Shown: in pieces, positions 1 to 8,470 of the stretch | Position numbering within the stretch: the stretch's first letter is position 1 | Layout: each line of letters begins with the position of its first letter | NCBI RefSeq assembly: GCF_001422885.1 | Contig: NZ_LMMZ01000034.1 | Coordinates: 313,055 to 377,054, forward strand | Length of the DNA: 64,000 nucleotides | DNA from: Methylobacterium sp. Leaf104 | GTDB lineage: Bacteria; Pseudomonadota; Alphaproteobacteria; Rhizobiales; Beijerinckiaceae | Direction of reading: 5' to 3' | Notes under the pieces: model-generated | Databases searched by the model: none | Told to the model about the DNA's origin: nothing | Seen by the model: only the letters and a program-made list of their open reading frames with translations | Made by a program: the position numbers and the translations under genes

Positions 1-1
1 C

Positions 2-772
2 ATCGGCTTCGAGGTTCTGGCCCGCTGGAACCATCCACGCCTCGGAATGCTCAGCCCGGCGGAGTTCATCACGCTGGCGGAGGAGACCGGCCTGATCGGC
101 GACCTGACCTGGTCGTTGATGCGCCAGGCGTGTCGCGATGCCCGTGCCTGGCCGTCGCATCTCCAGTTGGCGATCAACATCTCGCCGCTCCAGCTGCGCG
201 ATCCGCATTTGCCGAAGCAGATCCTCGGCATTCTGAACGAGGCCGGCTTCGCGCCCGGCCGCCTGGAGATCGAGATCACCGAAACGGCCCTGGTGAACGA
301 CCTCGAAGCGGCCCGTACCGCGTTGCAGGCGCTGCAGACGTTCGGGGTCCGCATCGCACTGGACGATTTCGGGACCGGGTACTCCAGCCTCTACCATCTG
401 CGTGAGTTGCAGTTCGACAAGCTGAAGATCGATCGCAGCTACGTCGAATCGATGCGGCTGAGCAGCGAGCGCGCCAAGCTCGTCGACGCCATCATCGCTC
501 TCGGTTCGAGCCTCGGGCTCCTGACCACCGCCGAGGGCATCGAGAGCGGGACCAGCGTCGACTGGCTGGCCGGGCAGGGCTGCACCTATGGGCAGGGCTA
601 CCTGTTCGGAAAGCCCATGGACAAGGCGACCACCGACGGGCTGCTCAGGCTCTGGTCCGACGACAGCGGCCGGATCGTGATCGCCCCGTCCCAGGCAGAG
701 GCGTCCGAACTGGCCACGTGTGACCTTCCGGGCCTCGCACGCCCGACTGTCGGTCGCCGGGCGGCCGCCTGA
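2..772 (+). CDS. EAL-domain c-di-GMP phosphodiesterase, C-terminal part
   Basis: The gene enters from the left edge in frame 2, and 256 residues are visible. They form nearly a whole EAL domain, which hydrolyses cyclic di-GMP to pGpG. The signature is GFEVLARW (ExL kept, so EVL instead of EAL), followed by NISPLQL, EITET, DDFGTGYSSL, KIDRSYV, TAEGIE and QGYLFGKP. The metal- and substrate-binding acidic residues are therefore all present and the domain is probably active. What precedes it (GGDEF, PAS or membrane domains) lies outside the window. About 35 residues follow the EAL domain and show no recognisable motif. Confidence 0.93.
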   Translation: MGFEVLARWNHPRLGMLSPAEFITLAEETGLIGDLTWSLMRQACRDARAWPSHLQLAINISPLQLRDPHLPKQILGILNEAGFAPGRLEIEITETALVNDLEAARTALQALQTFGVRIALDDFGTGYSSLYHLRELQFDKLKIDRSYVESMRLSSERAKLVDAIIALGSSLGLLTTAEGIESGTSVDWLAGQGCTYGQGYLFGKPMDKATTDGLLRLWSDDSGRIVIAPSQAEASELATCDLPGLARPTVGRRAAA

Positions 773-796
773 CGGGGGCCAGGTTGGCACGGGGTT

Positions 797-1816
797 TCAG
801 TGAGCCCGGGCGATGCAGAAATCGACGACCTGGAGTAGCGCATTCTTCATCGGGCCGGCCGGAAACGCCTTCAGGGCGTCCCGGGCCCGATCGCCGTAGA
901 GTCGGGCGCGGGCCATCGTCTCTTCGAGGGCACCGTGCCGCCGCAGGATGGCGCGCGCGGTATCGAGATCTGGCTCGGTGACCTCGCCGCGCTCGAGGGT
1001 GCGCTTCCAGAAGCCACGTTCGCTGCCCGTGGCGCGCCGTACCGCCAGGACGATGGGGAGCGTGATCTTGCCCTCCCGGAAATCGTCGCCGACGTTCTTC
1101 CCCAGCGTGTCGCTGGTGCCGCCGTAGTCGAGCACATCGTCGATGAGCTGGAAGGCGATGCCGAGGTTCATGCCGTAGGCCCGGCAGGCGGCCTGCTCGG
1201 CCTCGCCGCGCTCGGCGAGGACGGGACCGACCTCGCAGGCGGCGGCGAACAGCTCGGCGGTCTTGGCACTGATCACCGCGAGGTACTCGTCCTCGCTCGT
1301 CTCGGTGTTCTTGGCCGCGGTGAGCTGCATCACCTCGCCCTCGGCGATGATGGTGGCGGCCGCGGACAGGATGTCGAGGGCCTTCAGGGACCCGACCTCG
1401 ACCATCATCCGGAAGGCCTGGCCGAGGAGGAAGTCGCCGACGAGGACGCTCGCCTCGTTGCCCCACTTGATGCGGGCCGCGACCTTGCCGCGGCGCATGT
1501 CGCTGCCATCGACCACGTCGTCGTGCAGGAGCGTCGCGGTGTGCATGAACTCGACGCTGGCCGCGAGCTTCACAGCGCCGTCGCCGGCGTAGTGGCACAG
1601 GTCCGCGGTCGCCAGGGTCAGGATCGGCCGGAGGCGCTTCCCGCCCGAGGAGATGAGATGGTTGGCCACCTCCGGAATCATCTGGACGTCTGATCCGGTG
1701 CGGGACAGGATCGTCGCGTTGACGCGCTCCATCCCGCCGGACACCAAGGCAACGAGGTCGGCCAGGCTCGCCTCCGGATCGGGGCTGCTCTCATCGATCG
1801 GAACTACGACGCCCAA
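797..1816 (-). CDS. ispB: polyprenyl (octaprenyl-type) diphosphate synthase
   Basis: This is a trans-prenyltransferase that extends farnesyl diphosphate with isopentenyl diphosphate to make the ubiquinone side chain. Both aspartate-rich motifs are visible: LLHDDVVDGSDMRRG (first) and QLIDDVLDYGG (second), along with GGKRLRP near the N terminus. The frame stays open upstream to 2179, but that part runs antisense to the next gene and looks non-coding. I chose the TTG at 1816, giving 339 aa, close to the usual length; an ATG at 1891 would give 364 aa. Chain length cannot be read from sequence alone, so octaprenyl is inferred from the family. It is divergent from the DUF2007 gene at 1973. Confidence 0.9.
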   Translation of the reverse strand: MGVVVPIDESSPDPEASLADLVALVSGGMERVNATILSRTGSDVQMIPEVANHLISSGGKRLRPILTLATADLCHYAGDGAVKLAASVEFMHTATLLHDDVVDGSDMRRGKVAARIKWGNEASVLVGDFLLGQAFRMMVEVGSLKALDILSAAATIIAEGEVMQLTAAKNTETSEDEYLAVISAKTAELFAAACEVGPVLAERGEAEQAACRAYGMNLGIAFQLIDDVLDYGGTSDTLGKNVGDDFREGKITLPIVLAVRRATGSERGFWKRTLERGEVTEPDLDTARAILRRHGALEETMARARLYGDRARDALKAFPAGPMKNALLQVVDFCIARAH

Positions 1817-1972
1817 GACCTTGAGGCCTCCCGCTTCCCTACGCGAACCCGGCGCAGCCTGATCGGCCGCGTCCGTGACACCCCATCGCATGCGCCCGGT
1901 GGCGCTGCAACACGCACCATGCCGCAAGGTATACCGCGCGGTGGCGCCCAGAATGATGTCGGGGAGAGGTGT

Positions 1973-2197
1973 ATGACCGAACTGATACGTAGCAACGATG
2001 TCGTCCTGATCGGCTTCGCCCAGTCGATCCTCGAGGCCGCCGCCATCCCGGCTCTGGTCGCCGACCAGCATATGAGCCTGCTCGAAGGCTCCATCGGCGC
2101 CTTTGCGCGACGACTTCTGGTGCCCCACGACCAGGCGATGCAGGCCCACCGCCTCCTCACGGATGCGGGCCTCGCCCATGAGCTGCGCGATGCCTGA
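1973..2197 (+). CDS. DUF2007 small protein
   Basis: A 74-aa protein that starts MTELIRSND after a strong GGGGAGAGG ribosome-binding site. The pattern (a short strand, a helix with AQSILEAAAIPALVAD, then a hydrophobic strand ending RLLVPHDQAMQA) fits the DUF2007 'putative signal transducing protein' family, which has a ferredoxin-like fold and no established biochemical role. Its stop overlaps the start of the downstream methyltransferase by 8 bases, so the two are probably translated from one message. The function itself is unknown. Confidence 0.75.
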   Translation: MTELIRSNDVVLIGFAQSILEAAAIPALVADQHMSLLEGSIGAFARRLLVPHDQAMQAHRLLTDAGLAHELRDA

Positions 2198-2960
2198 AGG
2201 TCTCCCGGACCTCTGGCTCGGCGGACGGCTCCGCCTCCATCAGCCCCCGCGCGGCGCACACCGGGCCGGAACCGACGCTGTGCTGCTGGCCGGCCTCATC
2301 GCGCCCGGTCCCGGCGAGGTCGTCTGCGACGTCGGCGCGGCGAGCGGGGCGGTCGGCCTCGCCGTCGCGCTCCGCAGTCCCGGCTGCCGCGCGGTGCTGG
2401 TCGAGCGCGAACCGGAGCTCGCCGACCTCGCCCGCCGAAACGCGGAGGAGAACGGTCTCGCCACGCGCGCGACGATCATCGCGGCGGATGTGCTGGCGCC
2501 CGGGACGCGACGGCATGCCGCCGGCCTGCTCCCCGGCCTCGCCGACCTGCTCCTCACCAATCCGCCGTTCTTCGAGCCGGGTCGGCACAGGACCTCCCCC
2601 TTCGCGGCCAAGGCGAGCGCCCATGACCTGGCGGAAGGCGGGCTCGATGCCTGGCTGCGGGCCTGCGTCGACCTGTTGCGTCCGCAGGGGCGCCTGGGCT
2701 TGATCCACCGGGCCGATCACCTGCCTGCCTGCCTCGACGCCCTCACCGGGCGGTTCGGCGCGGTGGCGGTCCGGCCCGTCCATGCGCGGCGCGATCAGCC
2801 GGCGATCCGCATCCTCGTCAGCGCGGTGAAGGGAAGCCGCGCACCGTTCCGGCTCCTGCCGCCCGTGATCCTGCACGACGAGACCGGCCAATTCACGCCC
2901 GAGGTCGCGGCCCTCAACGAGGGCCGCGGCTGGATCGGCGCGGCGGTCGATCCGGCCTGA
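2190..2960 (+). CDS. TrmN6-like tRNA1(Val) N6-adenine methyltransferase
   Basis: A 256-aa class I SAM-dependent methyltransferase. The glycine-rich SAM motif reads VCDVGAASGAVGLAVALR, an acidic residue follows (LVEREPELA), and the catalytic N6-adenine signature is LLTNPPFFEPG. The opening (LWLGGRLRLHQP followed by GTDAVLLAGL) is typical of the TrmN6/YfiC group, which modifies A37 of tRNA1(Val). A substrate other than that tRNA cannot be excluded. The ATG at 2190 lies inside the end of the DUF2007 gene. The same frame continues open further upstream, but that stretch is a shadow of DUF2007. Confidence 0.82.
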   Translation: MPEGLPDLWLGGRLRLHQPPRGAHRAGTDAVLLAGLIAPGPGEVVCDVGAASGAVGLAVALRSPGCRAVLVEREPELADLARRNAEENGLATRATIIAADVLAPGTRRHAAGLLPGLADLLLTNPPFFEPGRHRTSPFAAKASAHDLAEGGLDAWLRACVDLLRPQGRLGLIHRADHLPACLDALTGRFGAVAVRPVHARRDQPAIRILVSAVKGSRAPFRLLPPVILHDETGQFTPEVAALNEGRGWIGAAVDPA

Positions 2961-2970
2961 AGGGCAGTCT

Positions 2971-3285
2971 TCAGTAGAAGGTCCGCACCCGATAGGGACG
3001 ATGCCAGCCATGATGGCGATGACCCCAGCCATGGTGGTGGCGCCAGTGGTGACGATGGTGGCGATGCCAGTGGCGACGGTGATGCCAATGGTGGCGATGG
3101 TGCCAATGGCGGCGGTGATGCCAGTGGCGCCGGTGTCCGTGCCAGCGCGCCTGCGCCACCAGCGGCGCCTGTGCTCCGGCCTCGATCCCGGCCACCGGCA
3201 GCGGCGCCGCGTTCGCAATCGCTCCGAAGCCCATCGCTCCGGCCAGCATCCCCAATGCGAGGACCATCCAACGCATCACGCGCAT
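2971..3285 (-). CDS. histidine/tryptophan-rich exported protein
   Basis: A 104-aa protein with a clear signal peptide (MRVMRWMVLALGMLAGAMG, with cleavage likely after an ANA-A near residue 27). The mature half is an imperfect repeat of RHWHH units, with about 25 histidines in the last 59 residues interspersed with Arg and Trp, ending in RPYRVRTFY. The start at 3285 follows AAGGGAGA with good spacing. Metal or acid binding in the periplasm is plausible from composition but is inference. The underlying DNA is itself a short-period repeat. It converges on the upstream methyltransferase. Confidence 0.75.
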   Translation of the reverse strand: MRVMRWMVLALGMLAGAMGFGAIANAAPLPVAGIEAGAQAPLVAQARWHGHRRHWHHRRHWHHRHHWHHRRHWHRHHRHHWRHHHGWGHRHHGWHRPYRVRTFY

Positions 3286-3477
3286 GGTCGTGTCTCCCTT
3301 GCTGCTGCATGGGCCGTCCGCGACGCCCATCCGCCGCCAAGGTTCGGCGGCGTGAGGCGACAACGACGACGCTGGCAAAATGGTTCGTCCCGCCCCACCT
3401 CAGCGCTCGGAACGGCCGGCCCGGTCGCCTCCGGTCGGCGCGTGACGCCGCTCCCCTCCAGCCCGAGTCACGACAGC

Positions 3478-4332
3478 ATGCCACTTTCCCTGCCGGCTCC
3501 CCTGCGCGCGCTGCTGCCAAGACGCTGGCGCCGGGAGGTGCCGCGCGTCGCCGTCCTGCGCCTCAGCGGGGCGATCGGTGCGGTGTCGCCGTTCCGCGCC
3601 GGACTCTCCATCGGCGGTCTGGCGAGCAGCCTGGAGCGGGCCTTCTCGACGCCCGGTATCGTCGCGGTGGCGCTGGTCATCAACTCGCCCGGCGGCGCGC
3701 CGGCGCAGTCGCACCTGATCCACCGGCGCATCCGCGCCCTGGCGGCCGAGAAGAAACTCCCCGTCCTCGCCTTCGTGGAGGATGTGGCGGCCTCGGGCGG
3801 ATACATGATCGCCTGTGCGGCCGACGAGATCATCGCCGACCCGATGTCCCTGGTCGGATCGATCGGCGTCGTCTCGGCGGGATTCGGCTTCGATCGGCTG
3901 ATCGAGCGGATCGGAATCGACCGCCGTGTCCATACCCAGGGCGAGGCGAAGGGGATGCTCGACCCGTTCCGGCCGGAAGACCCCGCCGACGTGGCCCGCC
4001 TCAAGGCGATCCAGGCCGACGTGCAGGCCCTGTTCACGGCCCTCGTCCGCTCGCGTCGTCCGAAGCTCGCGCCGAACGGCGAGGATCTCTTCACCGGGGC
4101 GGTCTGGACCGGCCAGCAGGCGCTGCCGCTCGGCCTCGTCGACGGTCTGGGCGACGCGCGCTCGACCCTGCGCGCACGCTATGGCGAGAAGGTCGACCTC
4201 GTCTTCATCGCGGAGAAGAAGGGCTCGCTCGTCGCGCGCCTGCTGCGGCGCTCGGCGCCGGGCAGCAGCGTCGCGGGCGAAGTCATGGCGGCGATCGAGG
4301 ATCGCGCCGCCTTCGCCCGCTACGGCTTGTAG
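3478..4332 (+). CDS. S49 family serine peptidase (SppA/SohB-like)
   Basis: A 284-aa inner-membrane-associated protease of the signal peptide peptidase type. The catalytic Ser-Lys dyad is visible: Ser106 in EDVAASGGYM and the lysine at about residue 158 in GEAKGMLDPF, with INSPGGAPAQ marking the oxyanion region near residue 70. It is the short single-domain form. There is no strong N-terminal membrane helix in the chosen frame; the first 20 residues are basic and proline-rich. The start at 3478 was chosen because the frame upstream runs antisense to the His-rich gene. Confidence 0.88.
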   Translation: MPLSLPAPLRALLPRRWRREVPRVAVLRLSGAIGAVSPFRAGLSIGGLASSLERAFSTPGIVAVALVINSPGGAPAQSHLIHRRIRALAAEKKLPVLAFVEDVAASGGYMIACAADEIIADPMSLVGSIGVVSAGFGFDRLIERIGIDRRVHTQGEAKGMLDPFRPEDPADVARLKAIQADVQALFTALVRSRRPKLAPNGEDLFTGAVWTGQQALPLGLVDGLGDARSTLRARYGEKVDLVFIAEKKGSLVARLLRRSAPGSSVAGEVMAAIEDRAAFARYGL

Positions 4333-4336
4333 GGCT

Positions 4337-4576
4337 TCAGCGCTTGCAGGCCTCGGTGCCGTAGCCGGCATAGACCACGCGGACCTTGCGCGTGCAGGTC
4401 TCGGCCGCGGGGGGCGCCGGCACGGCCGCGACCTCGATCGGCGTCACGGCGGCCGGCATCGTCACGGCGTCCGAATATTCGGCCGTGGCGAGAGCGTTCG
4501 ACGCCGAGATCACCATCGGCGTGGCGACCAGGGATGCGGCGACGAGGGCGGCGAAGACTGTGAAAGACGAGCGCAT
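4337..4576 (-). CDS. small exported protein of unknown function
   Basis: A 79-aa protein beginning MRSSFTVFAALVAASLVATP, a convincing Sec signal peptide. The mature part is Ala/Pro/Val-rich, then ends with a compact motif carrying two cysteines (CTRKVRVVYAGYG...ACKR), which could form a disulphide in the periplasm. No family is recognised. Its stop lies only 4 bases from the convergent peptidase gene. Confidence 0.6.
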   Translation of the reverse strand: MRSSFTVFAALVAASLVATPMVISASNALATAEYSDAVTMPAAVTPIEVAAVPAPPAAETCTRKVRVVYAGYGTEACKR

Positions 4577-4730
4577 GACGCGACGATCCAAATTGTCGAC
4601 CGCCCCTGAGGGCGACGAGAACCCCTTGATTGGCTGATAAACTTGGCAGCAAGCGAGACCGTTCCACCGCTATGGCGAATCGTGGCGGAATTGTGTGTCC
4701 CAGCGCACGCCCGCCGGGCCACGCCGTCGC

Positions 4731-4758
4731 TTGACACGCGGGAGCCGCCTCTTAAACG
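4731..4758 (+). promoter_or_regulatory. candidate promoter of glyQS
   Basis: TTGACA at 4731-4736 is a perfect -35 hexamer; 16 bases later comes TAAACG (4753-4758), a weak -10. It sits 30 bases before the glyQ start codon in an otherwise empty 212-base gap. Confidence 0.45.
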
Positions 4759-4788
4759 CTGGCCGCCCACCCACGGACCGGATTTTCC

Positions 4789-5718
4789 ATGTCGAGCGCC
4801 GTCGATCTCGCGTCCAAAACCTCGTTCCAGGGCCTGATCCTGACCCTGCAGCGCTTCTGGGCGGCGCAGGGCTGCGTGATCCTGCAGCCCTACGACATGG
4901 AGGTCGGTGCCGGCACCTTTCATCCGGCCACCACCCTGCGGGCGCTCGGCCCGAAGCCCTGGAAGGCCGCCTATGTCCAGCCCTCCAGACGCCCGAAGGA
5001 CGGACGCTACGGCGAGAATCCGAACCGGCTCCAGCACTATTACCAGTTCCAGGTCATCCTGAAGCCGAACCCGCCCAACCTGCAGGAACTCTATCTCGCT
5101 TCTCTCGACGCCATCGGTGTCGATCTCAAGCTGCACGACATCCGCTTCGTCGAGGACGATTGGGAGAGCCCGACCCTGGGCGCCTGGGGCCTCGGCTGGG
5201 AATGCTGGTGCGACGGCATGGAGGTGAGCCAGTTCACCTACTTCCAGCAGGTCGCCGGCTTCGAATGCGCCCCCGTCGCGGGCGAGCTCACCTATGGCCT
5301 GGAGCGGCTGGCCATGTACGTGCAGGGTGTCGAGAACGTCTACGACCTGAACTTCAACGGCGGCACCGGCGAGGAGCGCGTCTCCTACGGCGACGTCTTC
5401 CTGCAGTCCGAGCAGGAATACTCCCGCCACAACTTCGAAGCTGCCGACACCGCGATGCTGTTCCGCCAGTTCACCGACGCGGAAAAGGCCTGCCGGACCT
5501 ACCTCGACGCCGGCACGCCGGAGGACGAGACCGGCCGGCACCGGATGGCCCAGCCGGCCTACGACCAGTGCATCAAGGCGAGCCACGTCTTCAACCTGCT
5601 CGATGCCCGCGGCGTCATCTCGGTGACCGAGCGCCAGAGCTACATCCTGCGGGTGCGCGAACTCGCGAAGGCCTGCGGGGCGGCGTACCTGCGGACGGCG
5701 GGGGGCGGCGCGGCCTGA
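4789..5718 (+). CDS. glyQ: glycyl-tRNA synthetase alpha subunit
   Basis: A 309-aa catalytic subunit of the bacterial alpha2beta2 glycyl-tRNA synthetase. The sequence is near-canonical: FQGLILTLQRFWAAQGC, LQPYDMEVGAGT, RRPKDGRYGENPNRLQHYYQ and WECWCDGMEVSQFTYFQQ are class II synthetase core segments that bind ATP and glycine. Length is as expected for the family. It is followed after 61 bases by glyS in the same direction, so the two subunits are probably co-expressed. Confidence 0.98.
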   Translation: MSSAVDLASKTSFQGLILTLQRFWAAQGCVILQPYDMEVGAGTFHPATTLRALGPKPWKAAYVQPSRRPKDGRYGENPNRLQHYYQFQVILKPNPPNLQELYLASLDAIGVDLKLHDIRFVEDDWESPTLGAWGLGWECWCDGMEVSQFTYFQQVAGFECAPVAGELTYGLERLAMYVQGVENVYDLNFNGGTGEERVSYGDVFLQSEQEYSRHNFEAADTAMLFRQFTDAEKACRTYLDAGTPEDETGRHRMAQPAYDQCIKASHVFNLLDARGVISVTERQSYILRVRELAKACGAAYLRTAGGGAA

Positions 5719-5779
5719 TCCGCATCGCCGACTGCGCCTCGCCACCCCGAACACCCTTTTCTGGACGCCGCCTGATCCC

Positions 5780-7912
5780 ATGCCCGACCTCCTCCTCGAA
5801 CTTCGCTCCGAAGAGATTCCCGCCCGCATGCAGCGGCGCGCGGCCGACGACCTGAAGAAGCTCGTCACCGACGCGCTGGTGGAGCGTGGGTTCCTCTACG
5901 AGGGCGCCAAGGCCTTCGCGACGCCGCGCCGCCTGGCCCTGCACGTGGCCGGTCTTCCGCCGCGCGGGCAGGATGTGCGCGAGGAGCGCAAAGGTCCCCG
6001 CGTGGGGGCGCCGGAGGGTGCGGTCCAGGGCTTCCTGAAGAGTGCGGGGCTCGCGAGCCTCGACGAGGCGACCATCGTGACGGACCCCAAGAAGGGCGAG
6101 TTCTACGTGGCGGTGATCGAGCGCCCCGGCCGCGACACCCTCGACGTGCTCGCCGAGATCCTGCCGCAGATCATCCGCAGCTTCCCGTGGCCGAAATCGA
6201 TGCGCTGGGGCAAGGCCTCGGCGCAGCCGGGCGCCTTGCGCTGGGTGCGCCCGCTGCAATCCATCGTCGCCACCTTCGGCCCCGAGACCGAGACGCCCGA
6301 CGTGGTGCCGTTCGCGGTCGACGGCATCGCGGCCGGCACGACCACCTACGGCCACCGCTTCCTGGCGCCGGAGGCCATCGAGGTCCGCCGCTTCGACGAT
6401 TACGTCCAGGCCCTGGAGCGGGCGAAGGTCGTGCTCGACGTGGAGCGGCGAAAGGACATCATCCTGCACGACGCCCGAGACCTCGCCTTCGCGCGCGGCC
6501 TCGAACTCGTGGAGGACGAGGGCCTGCTGGAGGAGGTCGCCGGCCTCGTCGAATGGCCCGTGGTGCTGCTGGGCTCCTTCGACGAAGCCTTCCTCGACAT
6601 CCCGGCCGAGGCGATCCGCGCCACCATCCGGGCCAACCAGAAGTGCTTCGTCCTGCGCCAGGCGGGGACCGACACCCTGGCGCCGGCCTTCGTCCTGACC
6701 TCGAACCTCATCGCCAGCGACGGCGGCCTCGCCATCACCGCCGGCAACGAGCGCGTGGTGCGGGCACGCCTGTCGGACGCCAAGTTCTTCTGGGAGACCG
6801 ACAAGGCGATCCGCCTGGAGGACCGTCTGCCGAAGCTCGACACCATCGTGTTTCACGAGAAGCTCGGCACGCAGGGCGCGCGGGTGCAGCGCATCGCGGC
6901 CCTGGCCCGTGAGCTCGCGCCCCTGGTCGGCGCCGACCCGGATCAGGCCGAACGTGCGGCGACGCTCGCCAAGGCCGACCTCGTGACCGAGATGGTCGGG
7001 GAGTTTCCCGAACTCCAAGGCCTGATGGGGCGCAAATACGCGGCGCTGCAGGGCGAGCCGCAGAGCGTCGCCGCGGCGGTCGAGGACCATTACAAGCCGG
7101 TCGGCCCCTCCGACCGAGTGCCCACCGATCCCGTCGCGGTGGCCGTGGCGCTCGCCGACAAGTTCGACACCCTCGTGGGGTTCTGGTCCATCGACGAGAA
7201 GCCGACGGGCAGCAAGGACCCCTACGCCCTCCGGCGGGCGGCCCTCGGGGTGATCCGGCTGCTGATCGAGAACACCGTCAAGCTGTCGCTGCTTCGCGAC
7301 GGGTATCAGGCCGCCGCCGACGGCCATGCGAACTACGGCGGCACGGCAAACGCCGAGGGGAGCGCCGGGGACGCGGACGCTGCGAGCCTCCTCGCGTTCT
7401 TCGCCGACCGCTTGAAGGTCTACCTGCGCGACAAGGGCGCCCGCCACGACCTCATCGACGCCGTCTTCGCCCTCCCCGGTCAGGACGATCTGCTGATGGT
7501 GGTCCGGCGCGTGGAGGCCCTGGGCACCTTCCTCGAGACGGACGACGGCAAGAATCTGCTGGCCGGCTACAAGCGTGCCGCCAACATCCTGCGCATCGAG
7601 GAGAAGAAGGACGACCGCGCCTACGATGCGGCGCCGGACGCGGCCCTGGCCGCCCGCGGCGAACCCGAGGAGCGCGCCCTCGCCGAGGCCCTGGCGGCGG
7701 CGCGCCAGACCGCATCGGCGGCGGTGGCGGCGGAGGATTTCGCCGGTGCCATGCAGGCGCTCTCGACGCTGCGCGCGCCGGTGGACGCATTTTTCGAGCG
7801 GGTCACGGTGAATGCCGAGGACCCTGCCCTGCGCCAGAACCGCCTCGCCCTGCTCAACGCCCTTCGGGCAGCGACCCGGGAGGTCGCCGACTTCTCGCGG
7901 ATCGAGGGCTGA
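5780..7912 (+). CDS. glyS: glycyl-tRNA synthetase beta subunit
   Basis: A 710-aa subunit that binds the tRNA and partners GlyQ. It starts MPDLLLELRSEEIPARMQ, the family N terminus, and contains the HD-like block around VTEMVGEFPELQGLMGRKYA, followed by the VALADKFDTLVGFW and YALRRAALGVIRLL segments. The C-terminal 100 residues are the DALR-like anticodon region. One low-complexity Gly/Ala stretch near residue 525 (GGTANAEGSAGDADAAS) looks like a lineage insertion. Convergent with the HxlR gene, only 19 bases apart. Confidence 0.97.
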   Translation: MPDLLLELRSEEIPARMQRRAADDLKKLVTDALVERGFLYEGAKAFATPRRLALHVAGLPPRGQDVREERKGPRVGAPEGAVQGFLKSAGLASLDEATIVTDPKKGEFYVAVIERPGRDTLDVLAEILPQIIRSFPWPKSMRWGKASAQPGALRWVRPLQSIVATFGPETETPDVVPFAVDGIAAGTTTYGHRFLAPEAIEVRRFDDYVQALERAKVVLDVERRKDIILHDARDLAFARGLELVEDEGLLEEVAGLVEWPVVLLGSFDEAFLDIPAEAIRATIRANQKCFVLRQAGTDTLAPAFVLTSNLIASDGGLAITAGNERVVRARLSDAKFFWETDKAIRLEDRLPKLDTIVFHEKLGTQGARVQRIAALARELAPLVGADPDQAERAATLAKADLVTEMVGEFPELQGLMGRKYAALQGEPQSVAAAVEDHYKPVGPSDRVPTDPVAVAVALADKFDTLVGFWSIDEKPTGSKDPYALRRAALGVIRLLIENTVKLSLLRDGYQAAADGHANYGGTANAEGSAGDADAASLLAFFADRLKVYLRDKGARHDLIDAVFALPGQDDLLMVVRRVEALGTFLETDDGKNLLAGYKRAANILRIEEKKDDRAYDAAPDAALAARGEPEERALAEALAAARQTASAAVAAEDFAGAMQALSTLRAPVDAFFERVTVNAEDPALRQNRLALLNALRAATREVADFSRIEG

Positions 7913-7931
7913 GCGCCCGCCGCGGCGGGGC

Positions 7932-8363
7932 TCATGCCTCTGCGAGGAACCGCGTCCGAGCGGCGCGGATCGCGGGATGGTTGCGTTCGGCCCAGGCGAC
8001 CAGCGCCGCCAAGGGAGCGAGCAAGGTCTCGCCCAGCGGCGTGAGGCTGTATTCCACGCTGGGTGGGCTCGTCGGGTAGACGCGGCGCGCCACCAGCCCA
8101 TCGCGCTCCAGGTCTCGCAGGGATTGCGTCAGCATCCGCTTCGAGATGTCGGGAATCGCCCGCTGGATCGCCCCGAACCGGCGGGTGCCGCCAGCCAGAA
8201 CGGCGATGATCAGCGTGGTCCACTTGTCCCCGAGGTGATCCAGCACGTCCCGGACCGGGCAATGATGCGGATCGAGTCCGAGGTCCTGCCAAACCGCGAA
8301 CCGCTCGGCGAGGCTTGTTTCGGCCGGCAGGGACGCAGGGGCGGACACGATGGATTCGGCCAT
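7932..8363 (-). CDS. HxlR-family winged-helix regulator
   Basis: A 143-aa MarR-like DNA-binding protein. The family marker is the cysteine just before the first helix (HHCPVRDVLDHLGDKW), followed by the recognition helix region FGAIQRAIPDISKRMLTQSLRDLERDGLV and the wing VYPTSPPSVEYSLTPLG. It is divergently transcribed from a NAD(P)-binding reductase across 107 bases. That arrangement is known for quinone-reductase regulators of this family, often redox- or electrophile-sensing through the cysteine. It probably represses the neighbour and itself. Confidence 0.9.
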   Translation of the reverse strand: MAESIVSAPASLPAETSLAERFAVWQDLGLDPHHCPVRDVLDHLGDKWTTLIIAVLAGGTRRFGAIQRAIPDISKRMLTQSLRDLERDGLVARRVYPTSPPSVEYSLTPLGETLLAPLAALVAWAERNHPAIRAARTRFLAEA

Positions 8364-8470
8364 GGTGGGTTCCCTCCGGGTAACCTGGGATCGAAAAACT
8401 GCCGCCTTACGGGGCCATCCGGTCTCTTTTACAGACCTTGTGTCGATTCAGAACCACGAGAGGTCGAGAC

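Noticed and set aside
2..772. EVL in place of EAL as evidence for an inactive phosphodiesterase
   Set aside because: The metal-binding Glu and the Leu of the ExL motif remain, and all other catalytic residues are present.
2995..3150. Short tandem repeats resembling an array
   Set aside because: Period is 6-18 bases, with no spacers; it encodes the RHWHH units of the His-rich exported protein.
5615..8101. 828-codon reverse frame antisense to glyQ/glyS
   Set aside because: Shadow of the synthetase genes; no family features.
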